From Methanobacteriota archaeon (GTDB lineage Archaea; Undinarchaeota; Undinarchaeia; Undinarchaeales; Undinarchaeaceae), in NCBI GenBank assembly GCA_002687935.1, contig NZBN01000007.1, forward strand, positions 69,030-133,029: a DNA stretch of 64,000 nucleotides, read 5' to 3'. The translations under genes were made by a program, and so were the position numbers. Below, in pieces: positions 20,118 to 29,382 of this stretch. The notes below the pieces were generated by a model. The model was given only the letters and a program-made list of their open reading frames with translations. It ran no database searches and had not been told where the DNA came from. Within the stretch, counting starts at the first letter, position 1; each line of letters begins with the position of its first letter.

Positions 20118-21367
20118 TGAGTAAAATAGCAGATGAAAAACTGGCGGCACAAGGTCGAAAGAAAATAGAGTGGGCAGAATCCAGAATGCCTGTTCTTATG
20201 AGCCTGCGCGAGAAATATGGAAAGACCAAGCCTCTGAAAGGTCAGAGAATAGCTGGCTGTCTCCATGTTACAAAGGAAACAGCTGTTCTCATAGAAACTT
20301 TGGTTGCAGCAGGGGCGGAAATCTCCTGGAGTGGTTGCAACCCCCTTTCAACACAGGACGATGTGGCAGCAGCTCTCGCCGAAGCGGGTACGGACATCTA
20401 TGCCTGGCACGGACTTTCAAATGAGGAATTCTACTGGTGTATAGACCAAACTCTGAAGTTCAAACCGACACTTACTCTCGATGATGGGGCTGATTTAATT
20501 TTTACAATACACAATAAACACCCTGAACTTGCTAAAGAGGTTATTGGAGGAACAGAGGAAACAACGACTGGCGTTCACAGACTTCGCGCAATGGGGAATG
20601 AAGGAAAGCTTCTTTATCCTATAATAGCTGTCAATGATGCTGAAACAAAATGGGATTTCGACAATGTCTATGGAACAGGTCAGAGCACTCTCGATGGAAT
20701 AATGAGGGCCACATCTGTCCTTTTCGCAGGAAAGACGGTTGTTGTCGCAGGATACGGACACTGTGGTAGAGGACTTGCTCTCCGGGCAAGCGGTCTTGGA
20801 GCAAATGTAATTGCAACTGAAGTTGACCCCGTTGCCGCGCTTAAGGCAACTCTAGAAGGTCACCGAGTTATGAAAATGGACGAGGCAGCAAAACTTGGAG
20901 ATATATTCATAACAGCAACAGGAATGAAAGACGTAATTGTTAAGAGACATTTTGAAAGCATGAAGGACGGGGCAATAGTTTGCAACACCGGACACTATGA
21001 CCTTGAAATAAATATTGGTGATTTGGAATCTATCAAAAAAGACAAACGAGAAATTCGCCCAAACAATGAAGAATATCTTTTGCAGAATGGACGAAGAATC
21101 TATCTTCTTGCGCAGGGACGTCTTGTTAATCTTGCTGCAGCAGAAGGTCATCCCTCTGAAGTTATGGATATGAGTTTTGCAAACCAGTTTATGTCAATGA
21201 TGAGTCTTGTAGAGAATAAGGGAAGTCTTGAAAACAATGTTCATGACATAGATGCTGAGCAGGACCGGCAAATCGCTGAACTAAAACTTGAAACAATGGG
21301 GTTTTCTCTGGACAAACTCACAACAGAGCAGATAAAATACCTTACTGATTACGCCTCTGGCACATAA
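20117..21367 (+). CDS. ahcY: adenosylhomocysteinase
   Basis: GCLHVTKETAVLIETL, SCNPLSTQDDVAAAL-like, VVAGYGHCGRGLALRASGLGANVI, NTGHYDLEI. Confidence 0.96.
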   Translation: MSKIADEKLAAQGRKKIEWAESRMPVLMSLREKYGKTKPLKGQRIAGCLHVTKETAVLIETLVAAGAEISWSGCNPLSTQDDVAAALAEAGTDIYAWHGLSNEEFYWCIDQTLKFKPTLTLDDGADLIFTIHNKHPELAKEVIGGTEETTTGVHRLRAMGNEGKLLYPIIAVNDAETKWDFDNVYGTGQSTLDGIMRATSVLFAGKTVVVAGYGHCGRGLALRASGLGANVIATEVDPVAALKATLEGHRVMKMDEAAKLGDIFITATGMKDVIVKRHFESMKDGAIVCNTGHYDLEINIGDLESIKKDKREIRPNNEEYLLQNGRRIYLLAQGRLVNLAAAEGHPSEVMDMSFANQFMSMMSLVENKGSLENNVHDIDAEQDRQIAELKLETMGFSLDKLTTEQIKYLTDYASGT

Positions 21368-21449
21368 TAAAAAATCTTTATAATTTTGACTTTAGGGGAG
21401 CCTTTATATACTTTAAATACTACTTAAAGCACTCCTGGGAGGGATTATT

Positions 21450-22079
21450 ATGGCAAAAACCGCAAAAACCGCAAAAACCGCAAAAACTTCAAAAACTTCA
21501 AAAACTTCAAAAACTTCAAAAACTTCAAAAAGCACACTTAAACCAAAAATAAAGATTGAAAATGTTGTCGCAAGCGCTGCCGTCGATGCTGAAATTGACC
21601 TGGATAAGATTGCTGCGACTCTAGATAACGCTGAATATGAGCCAGAGCAGTTTCCAGGTCTCGTTCTGAGACTGACTAAACCAAAGGCCGCAATTCTCGT
21701 ATTCTCTTCGGGCAAAATGGTTTGCACCGGTTCAAAAGAGATAAAAACAGTAAAGGTCGCTATTGCAGAGACTCTTAAACAAATCCGCAAATGCGGTATA
21801 AAAGTAAAGGGTGAGGCAACAATAAAAATACAAAATATTGTCGCATCTTCTGATCTAAAATCTGAGCTAAATCTGGATAATATTGCGTTTACGCTTGAGA
21901 ACACAGAGTTCGAACCGGAACAGTTTCCTGGTCTCGTTTTCAGAGTTACTGATCCTAAGGTAGTTTTCCTACTTTTCAGATCAGGTAAAATTGTGTGCAC
22001 AGGTGCAAAGAAAATTGTCGACGTCAGTAGAGGCGTCGAGAAGTTGGTCAAGGAGCTCAAAAAAGCCAAAGTTCTTTAA
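21450..22079 (+). CDS. tbp: TATA-box binding protein with repetitive Lys/Thr/Ser N-terminal extension
   Basis: Two direct TBP repeats (ENVVASAAVDAEIDL...YEPEQFPGLVLRL and QNIVASSDLKSELNL...FEPEQFPGLVFRV) after MAKTAKTAKTAKTSKTSKTSKTSKTSKS. Confidence 0.96.
   Translation: MAKTAKTAKTAKTSKTSKTSKTSKTSKSTLKPKIKIENVVASAAVDAEIDLDKIAATLDNAEYEPEQFPGLVLRLTKPKAAILVFSSGKMVCTGSKEIKTVKVAIAETLKQIRKCGIKVKGEATIKIQNIVASSDLKSELNLDNIAFTLENTEFEPEQFPGLVFRVTDPKVVFLLFRSGKIVCTGAKKIVDVSRGVEKLVKELKKAKVL
21453..21533 (+). repeat. 9-bp tandem repeat (GCAAAAACC / TCAAAAACT), nine units, in-frame
   Basis: Direct reading: GCAAAAACC x3, GCAAAAACT x1, TCAAAAACT x4, TCAAAAAGC. Confidence 0.97.
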
Positions 22080-22116
22080 CTAGGCTTTCCTAATACAAAT
22101 TCTGTGAGTGGGAGAT

Positions 22117-24153
22117 ATGCAGGATTCTATTGACAAATTTGAGCAGTTTTTCAAGACGAAGAAATACTACGGAAGACTTCTCGAAATAGCTAAGGAATAT
22201 CCGGACAAGAGGTCTGTTTTAGTAGACTTTGCTGATATTGACAAATCCTTTCCGAACTTGGCTGATGACCTACTTCTTCATCCAGAAGAAGCGCTTCGCC
22301 AAGCGCAGGATGCAATATCTGAAATAGATCTTCCAATCGATGTTGAAAATCTGTCCATCAATGTCCGTCTGCATAATCTTCCAAAAGCACACACCATTGT
22401 TATCAGGGACGTTCGTTCAGACCATCTTGATAGATTAATTTCTGTTGAGGGTATAGTTAAAAATGCGGCTGAAGTCAGACCAAAGGCTTTGAAAGTCACT
22501 TTTGAATGCCCTGAGTGTAAGACTAATATGGTTTTGCCACAGTTTACAAAAAACATGGTTTCTCCTAGTCAGTGTGATAATTTCGAGTGCGCACGCCGTG
22601 GAAGATTCAAAATTATCAATGAAACATTGATCGACTCTCAGATACTCAAAGTTCAGGAAGCCCCTGAGTCAATTTTTGGAGGAGAACAGCCTTCTGAATT
22701 ATATGTTCACCTTTCTGATGACTTAGTTTCTCCTCCTGAAAGAAAGAAAGTAATGCCAGGAAACAGGGTTCAGCTCGTCGGCTCTCTGAAAAAAGTCCCA
22801 ATTCCTTCAAGGAGTGGAGCTCAGACTGTTAATTATGATTTCTATCTGGAGGTTAATCACGTTGACCCAACTGAACAAGAATTCCAGGAAATTGATTTGT
22901 CGGATGAAGATATTGAAAAAATAAAGAAATTCTCAAAAGATCCAAAAATCTATGAAAAACTTATTGCATCCATTGCACCATCTATTCGAGGAAATGAAGC
23001 AATTAAAGAAGCAATACTTCTCCAGCTCATGGGTGGTGTCAGAAAACAACATCCTGATGGAACCCTTGTCAGAGGAAATGTTCACATTTTCATTGTTGGA
23101 GACCCCGCTGTCGGGAAATCTCAGATACTTCGTTATGTTTCAGGACTGGCTCCAAAAGGTCGTTTCGTTTCAGGAAAAAAAGCATCTGGGGTCGGTCTTA
23201 CTGCAGCAGTTGTTCGTGACGATTTTGCAGGTGGTTGGACATTGGAAGCGGGGGCACTTATTCTTGCAAATAATGGAATTGTCTCTGTCGATGAGTTTGA
23301 CAAAATGAGTGATGACGACCGCTCGGCAATGCTGGAGGCTATGGAGCAAGGTACAATTTCTATAGCAAAGGCAGGTATTGTAACAACCCTGCGAGCTAAT
23401 ACCTCTGTTCTTGCTGCAGCAAACCCAAAATACGGACGTTTTGATGTGTATAAACCTCTATATGAGCAAATAGACCTGTCTCCCGTTATATTGAGCAGAT
23501 TTGATCTGAAGTTCACTTCAAGAGACTTGCCAGGCTCTGACAAGGATACTCTTCTTTCAGAACACGTTCTTACAGCCCTTATTTCTCCAAAGACAATTGA
23601 GCCTGAAATTTCTTCTGAATTCATTCAAAAATATGTTGCATATGCCAGAAATCTTGATCCGGAAATGACTGAAAAGGCAAAAGAGCTAATACAACACTTC
23701 TACGTTAGCTGGAGGGGTAAATATAGAGATGATGACGACAATGGCGGAGTAGTCCCTCTTACCCCAAGACAGCTTGAAGCTATGGTTCGTCTCTCTGAAG
23801 CCTCAGCCCGCATCAGACTGGCAAAGAAGGTGTCCCTAAATGACGCAAAGAGGGCTACAAAACTTATAGAGCAGTCCTTAAGGGATCTCGGTACTGACCC
23901 TGAAACAGGAAAAATTGATATAGACCGAATGGAAGCAGGAACTTCCTCAGTGCAGAGGAGCAGAATAAATACAATCCTCACTATAATAGATGAACTCTCA
24001 AAAGAGCAGGGTCCCAATATAAAAATAGATGATGTTTTGATAGAGGCAGCCAACCGTGGAATAGACAATCTCAAAGCAGTTGAACTTATAAGCAAATTAA
24101 AATCAAAGGGTGATTTGTTTGAGCCGCGCCAAGGTATCCTCAAAAAGCCCTGA
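22117..24153 (+). CDS. mcm: replicative DNA helicase MCM
   Basis: GDPAVGKSQILRY, VDEFDKMSDDDRSAMLEAMEQGTISIAKAGI, SRFDLKF; GTGGGAG SD-like sequence before ATG 22117. Confidence 0.97.
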   Translation: MQDSIDKFEQFFKTKKYYGRLLEIAKEYPDKRSVLVDFADIDKSFPNLADDLLLHPEEALRQAQDAISEIDLPIDVENLSINVRLHNLPKAHTIVIRDVRSDHLDRLISVEGIVKNAAEVRPKALKVTFECPECKTNMVLPQFTKNMVSPSQCDNFECARRGRFKIINETLIDSQILKVQEAPESIFGGEQPSELYVHLSDDLVSPPERKKVMPGNRVQLVGSLKKVPIPSRSGAQTVNYDFYLEVNHVDPTEQEFQEIDLSDEDIEKIKKFSKDPKIYEKLIASIAPSIRGNEAIKEAILLQLMGGVRKQHPDGTLVRGNVHIFIVGDPAVGKSQILRYVSGLAPKGRFVSGKKASGVGLTAAVVRDDFAGGWTLEAGALILANNGIVSVDEFDKMSDDDRSAMLEAMEQGTISIAKAGIVTTLRANTSVLAAANPKYGRFDVYKPLYEQIDLSPVILSRFDLKFTSRDLPGSDKDTLLSEHVLTALISPKTIEPEISSEFIQKYVAYARNLDPEMTEKAKELIQHFYVSWRGKYRDDDDNGGVVPLTPRQLEAMVRLSEASARIRLAKKVSLNDAKRATKLIEQSLRDLGTDPETGKIDIDRMEAGTSSVQRSRINTILTIIDELSKEQGPNIKIDDVLIEAANRGIDNLKAVELISKLKSKGDLFEPRQGILKKP

Positions 24154-24988
24154 TTTTAGACCAAGGCTTCTTTTGTCTGAGTTATCTCTTTTCTTTACTG
24201 TTCAGATTATCGGACTTTATGTTGCGATTAGGATTGCAGCAGTCGAGATAATCCCTGTTGTTGAAACAGGACCTGCTGTAAAAAGCTTTCTGATTCTGTT
24301 CACAATAGCTACTGCAGTTTTCCTGCTATTGATAAGATTCCTCAAGAAGCGTCTCGGATTTATGAAAATTCTTATGGCTTTCATAATATTCGTCGGAAGC
24401 GAAACAGTTTTCATCGTCTTTTTCTCTGAGTTTACAGCAATGCTTCTTGCAATTTCACTTGTTATAATAAGATTCACCTATCCTACAATTTTTGTCCAGA
24501 ATGCATCTCTAATTCTGGCACTTGCCGGCGTCGGAGCAAGCATTGGCCTCCTCTTCAATGTAAGTACGATTTTCATTATACTTGCTGTATTATCTGTGTA
24601 TGACATTATAGCAGTTTACAAGACAAAGCATATGCTGACATTATTTAAGGGCACAATCAAAGGAGGTGTTCCTTTGGCTCTCATAGCTTCTGAAAAGATT
24701 TCAGGCATGCGCTCTAATTTAAAGAAAGCTAATATAAACAAACCTGCTACAAAAAGGGAGTATACTTTCCTTGGAACAGGTGACGTGGCATTTCCTCTTA
24801 TACTTGCTGTATCTGCTCTTAGAACTGGCTTATTTGCTTCCCTTGCAGTCGTCGTCGGAGGACTGGTAGGAATATTAATAATTCACAGCCTTCTAATCTA
24901 TGGAAAAGGAAAGCCGATTCCGGCTCTGCCTCCTCTCGCTGCCTGCACCATGGGGGCATATCTCGTCGCGTCCTACCTACTAATCTAA
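24110..24988 (+). CDS. presenilin/signal-peptide-peptidase-like intramembrane aspartyl protease (PSH)
   Basis: YD motif (VLSVYDIIAVYKTKHM), GxGD motif (FLGTGDVAFP), PAL-like motif (PIPALPPL). Confidence 0.85.
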   Translation: MICLSRAKVSSKSPDFRPRLLLSELSLFFTVQIIGLYVAIRIAAVEIIPVVETGPAVKSFLILFTIATAVFLLLIRFLKKRLGFMKILMAFIIFVGSETVFIVFFSEFTAMLLAISLVIIRFTYPTIFVQNASLILALAGVGASIGLLFNVSTIFIILAVLSVYDIIAVYKTKHMLTLFKGTIKGGVPLALIASEKISGMRSNLKKANINKPATKREYTFLGTGDVAFPLILAVSALRTGLFASLAVVVGGLVGILIIHSLLIYGKGKPIPALPPLAACTMGAYLVASYLLI

Positions 24989-24989
24989 A

Positions 24990-25607
24990 ATGACAGAAAA
25001 CTCTCAACTTGCATCGAAGAAAGTTCACGTAGAAAAAATAGTCACAGGAGAATACGTGGAGAGCGAAGGCTATGGAGTTCTCAGAGTTTCTGATGGTTCT
25101 AAAATATCAAGAGTTCGTATACTTGGCACAGTTGTTGATAGATATGTTTCAAATGATGGTGAATATTCAAGTATTACCCTTGATGACGCGACTGAGACAA
25201 TACGTGCAAAGGCTTTCAAAAAACGCGCTGACACTCTCGCGAAACTCGAAATTGGGGATATTGCTGATGTAACTGGGTCTGTCCGAGAATATGACGGAGA
25301 AATTTACATAAACTCTTTTGCAGTCCAAAAAATAAGTGATCCAAATTTCGAATTACTGAGGAAGGTTGAACTTTCACAGCAAGTTGAATTACAGTCTTCA
25401 GAAGACAAGCCAGAAAAACTACACGAAGATGTAGAGGCTCTTATTTTAAAGACAATTAGTGAAGTCGGTAGTGATGGAGCTTCCTTGGATGATTTGACAA
25501 GTGTTTTAAATGACTTAGATTACAATGATATACTCGAGGCAGTAAAGTCCCTTCTTCATAAAGGGGACTTATACGAGCCAAAACGAGGTGTATTCAAACA
25601 AGTATGA
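24990..25607 (+). CDS. OB-fold protein with C-terminal winged helix (RPA32-like)
   Basis: OB-like VRILGTVVDRYVSNDGEYSSITLDDATETIRAKAF; C-terminal SLLHKGDLYEPKRGVFK. Confidence 0.75.
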   Translation: MTENSQLASKKVHVEKIVTGEYVESEGYGVLRVSDGSKISRVRILGTVVDRYVSNDGEYSSITLDDATETIRAKAFKKRADTLAKLEIGDIADVTGSVREYDGEIYINSFAVQKISDPNFELLRKVELSQQVELQSSEDKPEKLHEDVEALILKTISEVGSDGASLDDLTSVLNDLDYNDILEAVKSLLHKGDLYEPKRGVFKQV

Positions 25608-26011
25608 AATCCTATGAAGAACTTCTGAAAAAAGCTAAAGAACAGCTTCCAGAAGTAAGCAGTGAAAAGGCAAGATTTGAAATTCCAGTTTTCGAATCAT
25701 TTATTCAGGGTGCTGAAACAATAATCTCTAATTTCCTTGAAGTAGCTAACAAGCTCGAGCGTGACCCTGCACACCTACAAAAATTTATTCTTTCTGAAGC
25801 AGGAACTTCCGGAACTCTTTCTGGTCAAAGATTGACTTTCAAGGGAAATAAAACTCCTAAATTCTTGAACTCAAAACTCACTGATTATTACAAAGCCTTC
25901 GTTTCCTGCAAACAATGCAATCTTCCAGATACAATCCTCAATGAAGGGGATGATTCTGCAGAACTCAAGTGTAAAGCCTGTGGAACTAAGTATATGGTAA
26001 AAGTTCTATGA
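25604..26011 (+). CDS. eif2b: translation initiation factor aIF2 subunit beta
   Basis: RDPAHLQKFILSEAGTSGTLSGQRLTFKG, C-terminal zinc ribbon CKQCN...CKACG. Confidence 0.93.
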   Translation: MKSYEELLKKAKEQLPEVSSEKARFEIPVFESFIQGAETIISNFLEVANKLERDPAHLQKFILSEAGTSGTLSGQRLTFKGNKTPKFLNSKLTDYYKAFVSCKQCNLPDTILNEGDDSAELKCKACGTKYMVKVL

Positions 26012-26301
26012 TTTGTGCAAGAATAATTTCCTCAGATGCTGGCTCAATTCTCGCAGCCTGCGACAAAGAGCTCCTAGGAAAGACTTTTTCTGAAGGAGAT
26101 ATTTCCCTAACTGTTGATGAAAATTTTTATGGAAATGAAGAAGTTGATGCTGAAACTTTCAAAGAAATGCTAAAATCTTCAGGAATAGCAAATCTAGTTG
26201 GTGAAAATTGTGTTTCTATCGCAATTGAGCTCGGATTGGTTACAGAAAAGACCGTTCTTAAAATTGAAGGTATTCCACATGCGCAGATTCTCAACCTTTA
26301 A
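26008..26301 (+). CDS. DUF424 family protein
   Basis: [27 protein letters not shown]...[18 protein letters not shown], location after aIF2-beta. Confidence 0.8.
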   Translation: MICARIISSDAGSILAACDKELLGKTFSEGDISLTVDENFYGNEEVDAETFKEMLKSSGIANLVGENCVSIAIELGLVTEKTVLKIEGIPHAQILNL

Positions 26302-26543
26302 TAAAGCATAGTTTCCAAGTCAGTTTCACTTATATCAACAGTTATTGCGTCCTGTCCCTGTGCCCTTCGTATAACTGTCATAGGAACTGTTCGTTCTTTA
26401 AATTCCTTAACAGCTATTTCTGTCGGGTCAGTCTCAAGTTTTCCAAGCTTAACTAGAACTGGAGCACCCATAGATATCTGGAGAGATCTGGCTCCAATTA
26501 TCCTTGCTCTTTCAAATCGTGTAAGTCTGTTTTCGTTATACAT
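26298..26543 (-). CDS. rpoK: RNA polymerase subunit Rpo6 (RpoK)
   Basis: [25 protein letters not shown]. Confidence 0.93.
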   Translation of the reverse strand: MYNENRLTRFERARIIGARSLQISMGAPVLVKLGKLETDPTEIAVKEFKERTVPMTVIRRAQGQDAITVDISETDLETMLY

Positions 26544-26632
26544 CGTGAGCTTTTATTATCCCCTCAGTAATATATAAAGCTTGACACTGTTCCCAAAACC
26601 TTAAAAACAAGACCCCTTACATAAGGTGTTAT

Positions 26633-27118
26633 ATGTCTTATCACAAGAAAAAGAAAAAACACGGAAGCTTCGACCCAAATGCCCCTGTCCGTGTAAGAAT
26701 GCCCCGGACTGACAAGAGAGAGGTACTTGGAATAATTATTGAGCATTATGGCACAAAACTTCTTGTTGAGTGTATGGATGGCTATACGCGTCTTTGCAGA
26801 GTTCCTGGGAAAATAAGATATAAACTCAGAGTAAAACCAGGGGATGTTATACTTGTTCAGAAGTGGCCAATCCAGGAAAATGAGAAAGGAGATTATCTTT
26901 ACAAATACAGACCAAATCAGATAAACATACTCAGGAGAAAAGGTCTTTTAACTACTGAGTCTGAGGAAAAAGAAAAGTCAGAATCTTCAACACCTACATC
27001 TGAAGCACCTGAAAAAGAAACTGAAACTAGTTCTGAAGACGCTCTAAAAGAGGAAGAAAGCAGTTCAGAGAAAAGTGAAAAAAGCGAAACAGACGAGGGA
27101 AATTCGGCTGACGCATAG
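26633..27118 (+). CDS. eif1a: translation initiation factor aIF1A with acidic C-terminal tail
   Basis: RVRMPRTDKREVLGIIIEHYGTKLLVECMDGYTRLCRVPGKI. Confidence 0.94.
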   Translation: MSYHKKKKKHGSFDPNAPVRVRMPRTDKREVLGIIIEHYGTKLLVECMDGYTRLCRVPGKIRYKLRVKPGDVILVQKWPIQENEKGDYLYKYRPNQINILRRKGLLTTESEEKEKSESSTPTSEAPEKETETSSEDALKEEESSSEKSEKSETDEGNSADA

Positions 27119-27186
27119 CGATTAGACATAATTAACTTTATATAGTTTCATCCCCAATATATTGTGTTGAATTTTGTTTCATTCAA

Positions 27187-27732
27187 ATGGCTGAATACGT
27201 AAAAATTCCAAAAGAGCGCCTGAAACTTCTTCTCGAGGAGGATGGTAAGCTCATTAAATATATTGAATCTCAATCTGATACGAAAATTCGTATAGATAAA
27301 CTTGAACAGGAGATTTCCATAGAGTCTTCTGGAAAATCTGATGAAATTCTTGATTTATGGCGGGCTCGGGATACAATAAAGGCCATAGGAAGGGGCGCAG
27401 AACCCGAAGCTGCAATCGATATATTGGAATCTGATGCAGAGTTACAGATTGTTGATCTCAGTGAATTCGTTGGAAAAAAACATAATGCATTAGTCAGGAT
27501 AAAAGGAAGAGTTATCGGAACAAAAGGAAAGGCAAAGAATATAATAGAGAACCTCACAAATACACAAATCTTCGTTTACGGAAAAACTGTTACGATAATT
27601 GGCGAACATGATATGGCTGTCATCGCAAAGGGTGCGGTGGAGCTTCTTGCCAGAGGTACTATGCACAGCACTGCAATCCATCATATAGAAACCGAGTTGA
27701 GCAAACTAGGAGTGAAATATAAAGATGCCTGA
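27187..27732 (+). CDS. KH-domain rRNA-processing protein (Pno1/Dim2-like)
   Basis: RIKGRVIGTKGKAKNIIENLTNTQIFVYGKTVTIIG KH motif. Confidence 0.85.
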   Translation: MAEYVKIPKERLKLLLEEDGKLIKYIESQSDTKIRIDKLEQEISIESSGKSDEILDLWRARDTIKAIGRGAEPEAAIDILESDAELQIVDLSEFVGKKHNALVRIKGRVIGTKGKAKNIIENLTNTQIFVYGKTVTIIGEHDMAVIAKGAVELLARGTMHSTAIHHIETELSKLGVKYKDA

Positions 27733-29380
27733 ACAAATATCTGGTGAAAAACTGTTTGAAGAATTCAAGACCGTCCAGCTCAGCGAATTCTTCAGAAAAA
27801 ACAGGCAATATCTTGGTTATGTCGGGAAAATAAAGTCCTTGACTACGGTTATACATGAGCTTCTGTCAAACTCTCTTGACGCCTGCGAGGAGTCTAAAAT
27901 AGTCCCTTCAATAAAAATTACAATCACAGAAATGGGAACGGAGCATTACAAAGTCCGTGTCGAGGATAATGGTCCGGGAATTCCTGAAAAACACCTTGAA
28001 AAAGTATTTGGACAGCTTCTCACAGGAACCAAATTCCACAGAAATATCCAACTAAGAGGTCAGCAGGGTCTTGGTGTTTCAGGTTGTGTTCTTTTCTCTC
28101 AGATGACTTCTGGAAAACCAACTTATGTAAAATCAGGTACTGGGAAGGGTAAAGTTGTTGAAGCCATGGTCGAACTTGACATAAAAACAAACTCTCCAAA
28201 ACTCATCGATAAGACTGTTGAAAACAGTACAATGCGCGGAACTGTCGTTGAATCAGAATTCAAAGGAGTTCAGTACACTAAAGGAATGCGCGGACCTTTT
28301 GAATATGTCCGCTGGACTGCCGCCGCAAATCCCCATGCTGAGATTATGTTCAAGGATCCGGAAGGAAATGAGATGCTCTTCGAACGTGTCATTGACAAAG
28401 TTCCAAAAGTTCCAAAAGAAATTAAGCCACATCCCTCAGGTTTAGAAGCCCACGATATCTTAGATATGGCTCTCAAGTCAAAATCACGAGCAATTTCCTC
28501 ATTTCTTACAACTGACCTTGCAAGGGTAAGTTCTGAGAAAGTCAGAGAAATTCAGTCTCGTGTTGATTTTGACCTGGCAAAAAGTCCGAAGCGTCTTGAA
28601 TGGCCAGAAGCTGAGCAAATAGTCAAATCCTTTAAGAAAATAAAGTTCATGGCACCCCCTACTGATGGTCTTATACCAATTGGAAAAGACCAGATAGAGA
28701 AGGCTCTGAATAACTTACTTTCTCCTGACTTTATAGAGGTCATTTCAAGGAAGCCAACAACATACAAGGGGGGTATTCCTTTCATAGTTGAGATAGCAAT
28801 AGCCTATGGAGGAAATTCCGGCAGAGCCACTTCATCTAAGGAAGTTCATGAAAGAAAGGTTGAAATAATGCGATTTGCCAACCGTTCCCCACTTCTTTTC
28901 GATGCTGGAGGATGCGCTCTTACAAAAGCTGTCAACTCTATAGAATGGAGGCGCTACAAACTGAAGGATATGGAAAATTCCCCTGTATCTCTTTTCATTA
29001 ATCTCATTTCGACTCATGTCCCTTACACCTCTGCAGGAAAACAGGCTGTCGCCGGCGAGGAAGAAATACTCAATGAGATAAGGATGGCGCTAATGCGTGC
29101 TTCTCGCTCTCTTCAGCGTTTCCTTTCAGGAAGAAGAAAGGCAGCTGAAATCGCAGAGAGAAAGAAGATGTATGAAAGATACATTCCAGAAACTGCCAAG
29201 GCTCTTGCAAAATTAACTGGAGGCAAGGAAGACGAGCTGGAGAAGAAGTTAAAGATATTAGTTCTTGAACGCTTCGGTGACGATGAACCGGATGAAAATG
29301 ATGAGGCAGAAGAGGATTTAGAGGAAGAGGGAGCGGCATACGACGAGATTCCTGAAGATGTATCTGAGGAGGGTGAATAA
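27725..29380 (+). CDS. top6B: DNA topoisomerase VI subunit B
   Basis: ELLSNSLDACEE, DNGPGIPEKHLEKVFGQLLTGTKFH, QGLGVSGCVLFSQMTSGKP. Confidence 0.97.
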   Translation: MPEQISGEKLFEEFKTVQLSEFFRKNRQYLGYVGKIKSLTTVIHELLSNSLDACEESKIVPSIKITITEMGTEHYKVRVEDNGPGIPEKHLEKVFGQLLTGTKFHRNIQLRGQQGLGVSGCVLFSQMTSGKPTYVKSGTGKGKVVEAMVELDIKTNSPKLIDKTVENSTMRGTVVESEFKGVQYTKGMRGPFEYVRWTAAANPHAEIMFKDPEGNEMLFERVIDKVPKVPKEIKPHPSGLEAHDILDMALKSKSRAISSFLTTDLARVSSEKVREIQSRVDFDLAKSPKRLEWPEAEQIVKSFKKIKFMAPPTDGLIPIGKDQIEKALNNLLSPDFIEVISRKPTTYKGGIPFIVEIAIAYGGNSGRATSSKEVHERKVEIMRFANRSPLLFDAGGCALTKAVNSIEWRRYKLKDMENSPVSLFINLISTHVPYTSAGKQAVAGEEEILNEIRMALMRASRSLQRFLSGRRKAAEIAERKKMYERYIPETAKALAKLTGGKEDELEKKLKILVLERFGDDEPDENDEAEEDLEEEGAAYDEIPEDVSEEGE

Positions 29381-29382
29381 TT

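Noticed and set aside
21413-22069. 218-aa minus-strand ORF with VFEVFEVFAVFAVF repeat
   Set aside because: Mirror of the tbp coding strand; the repeat is just the reverse reading of the AKT/SKT tract.
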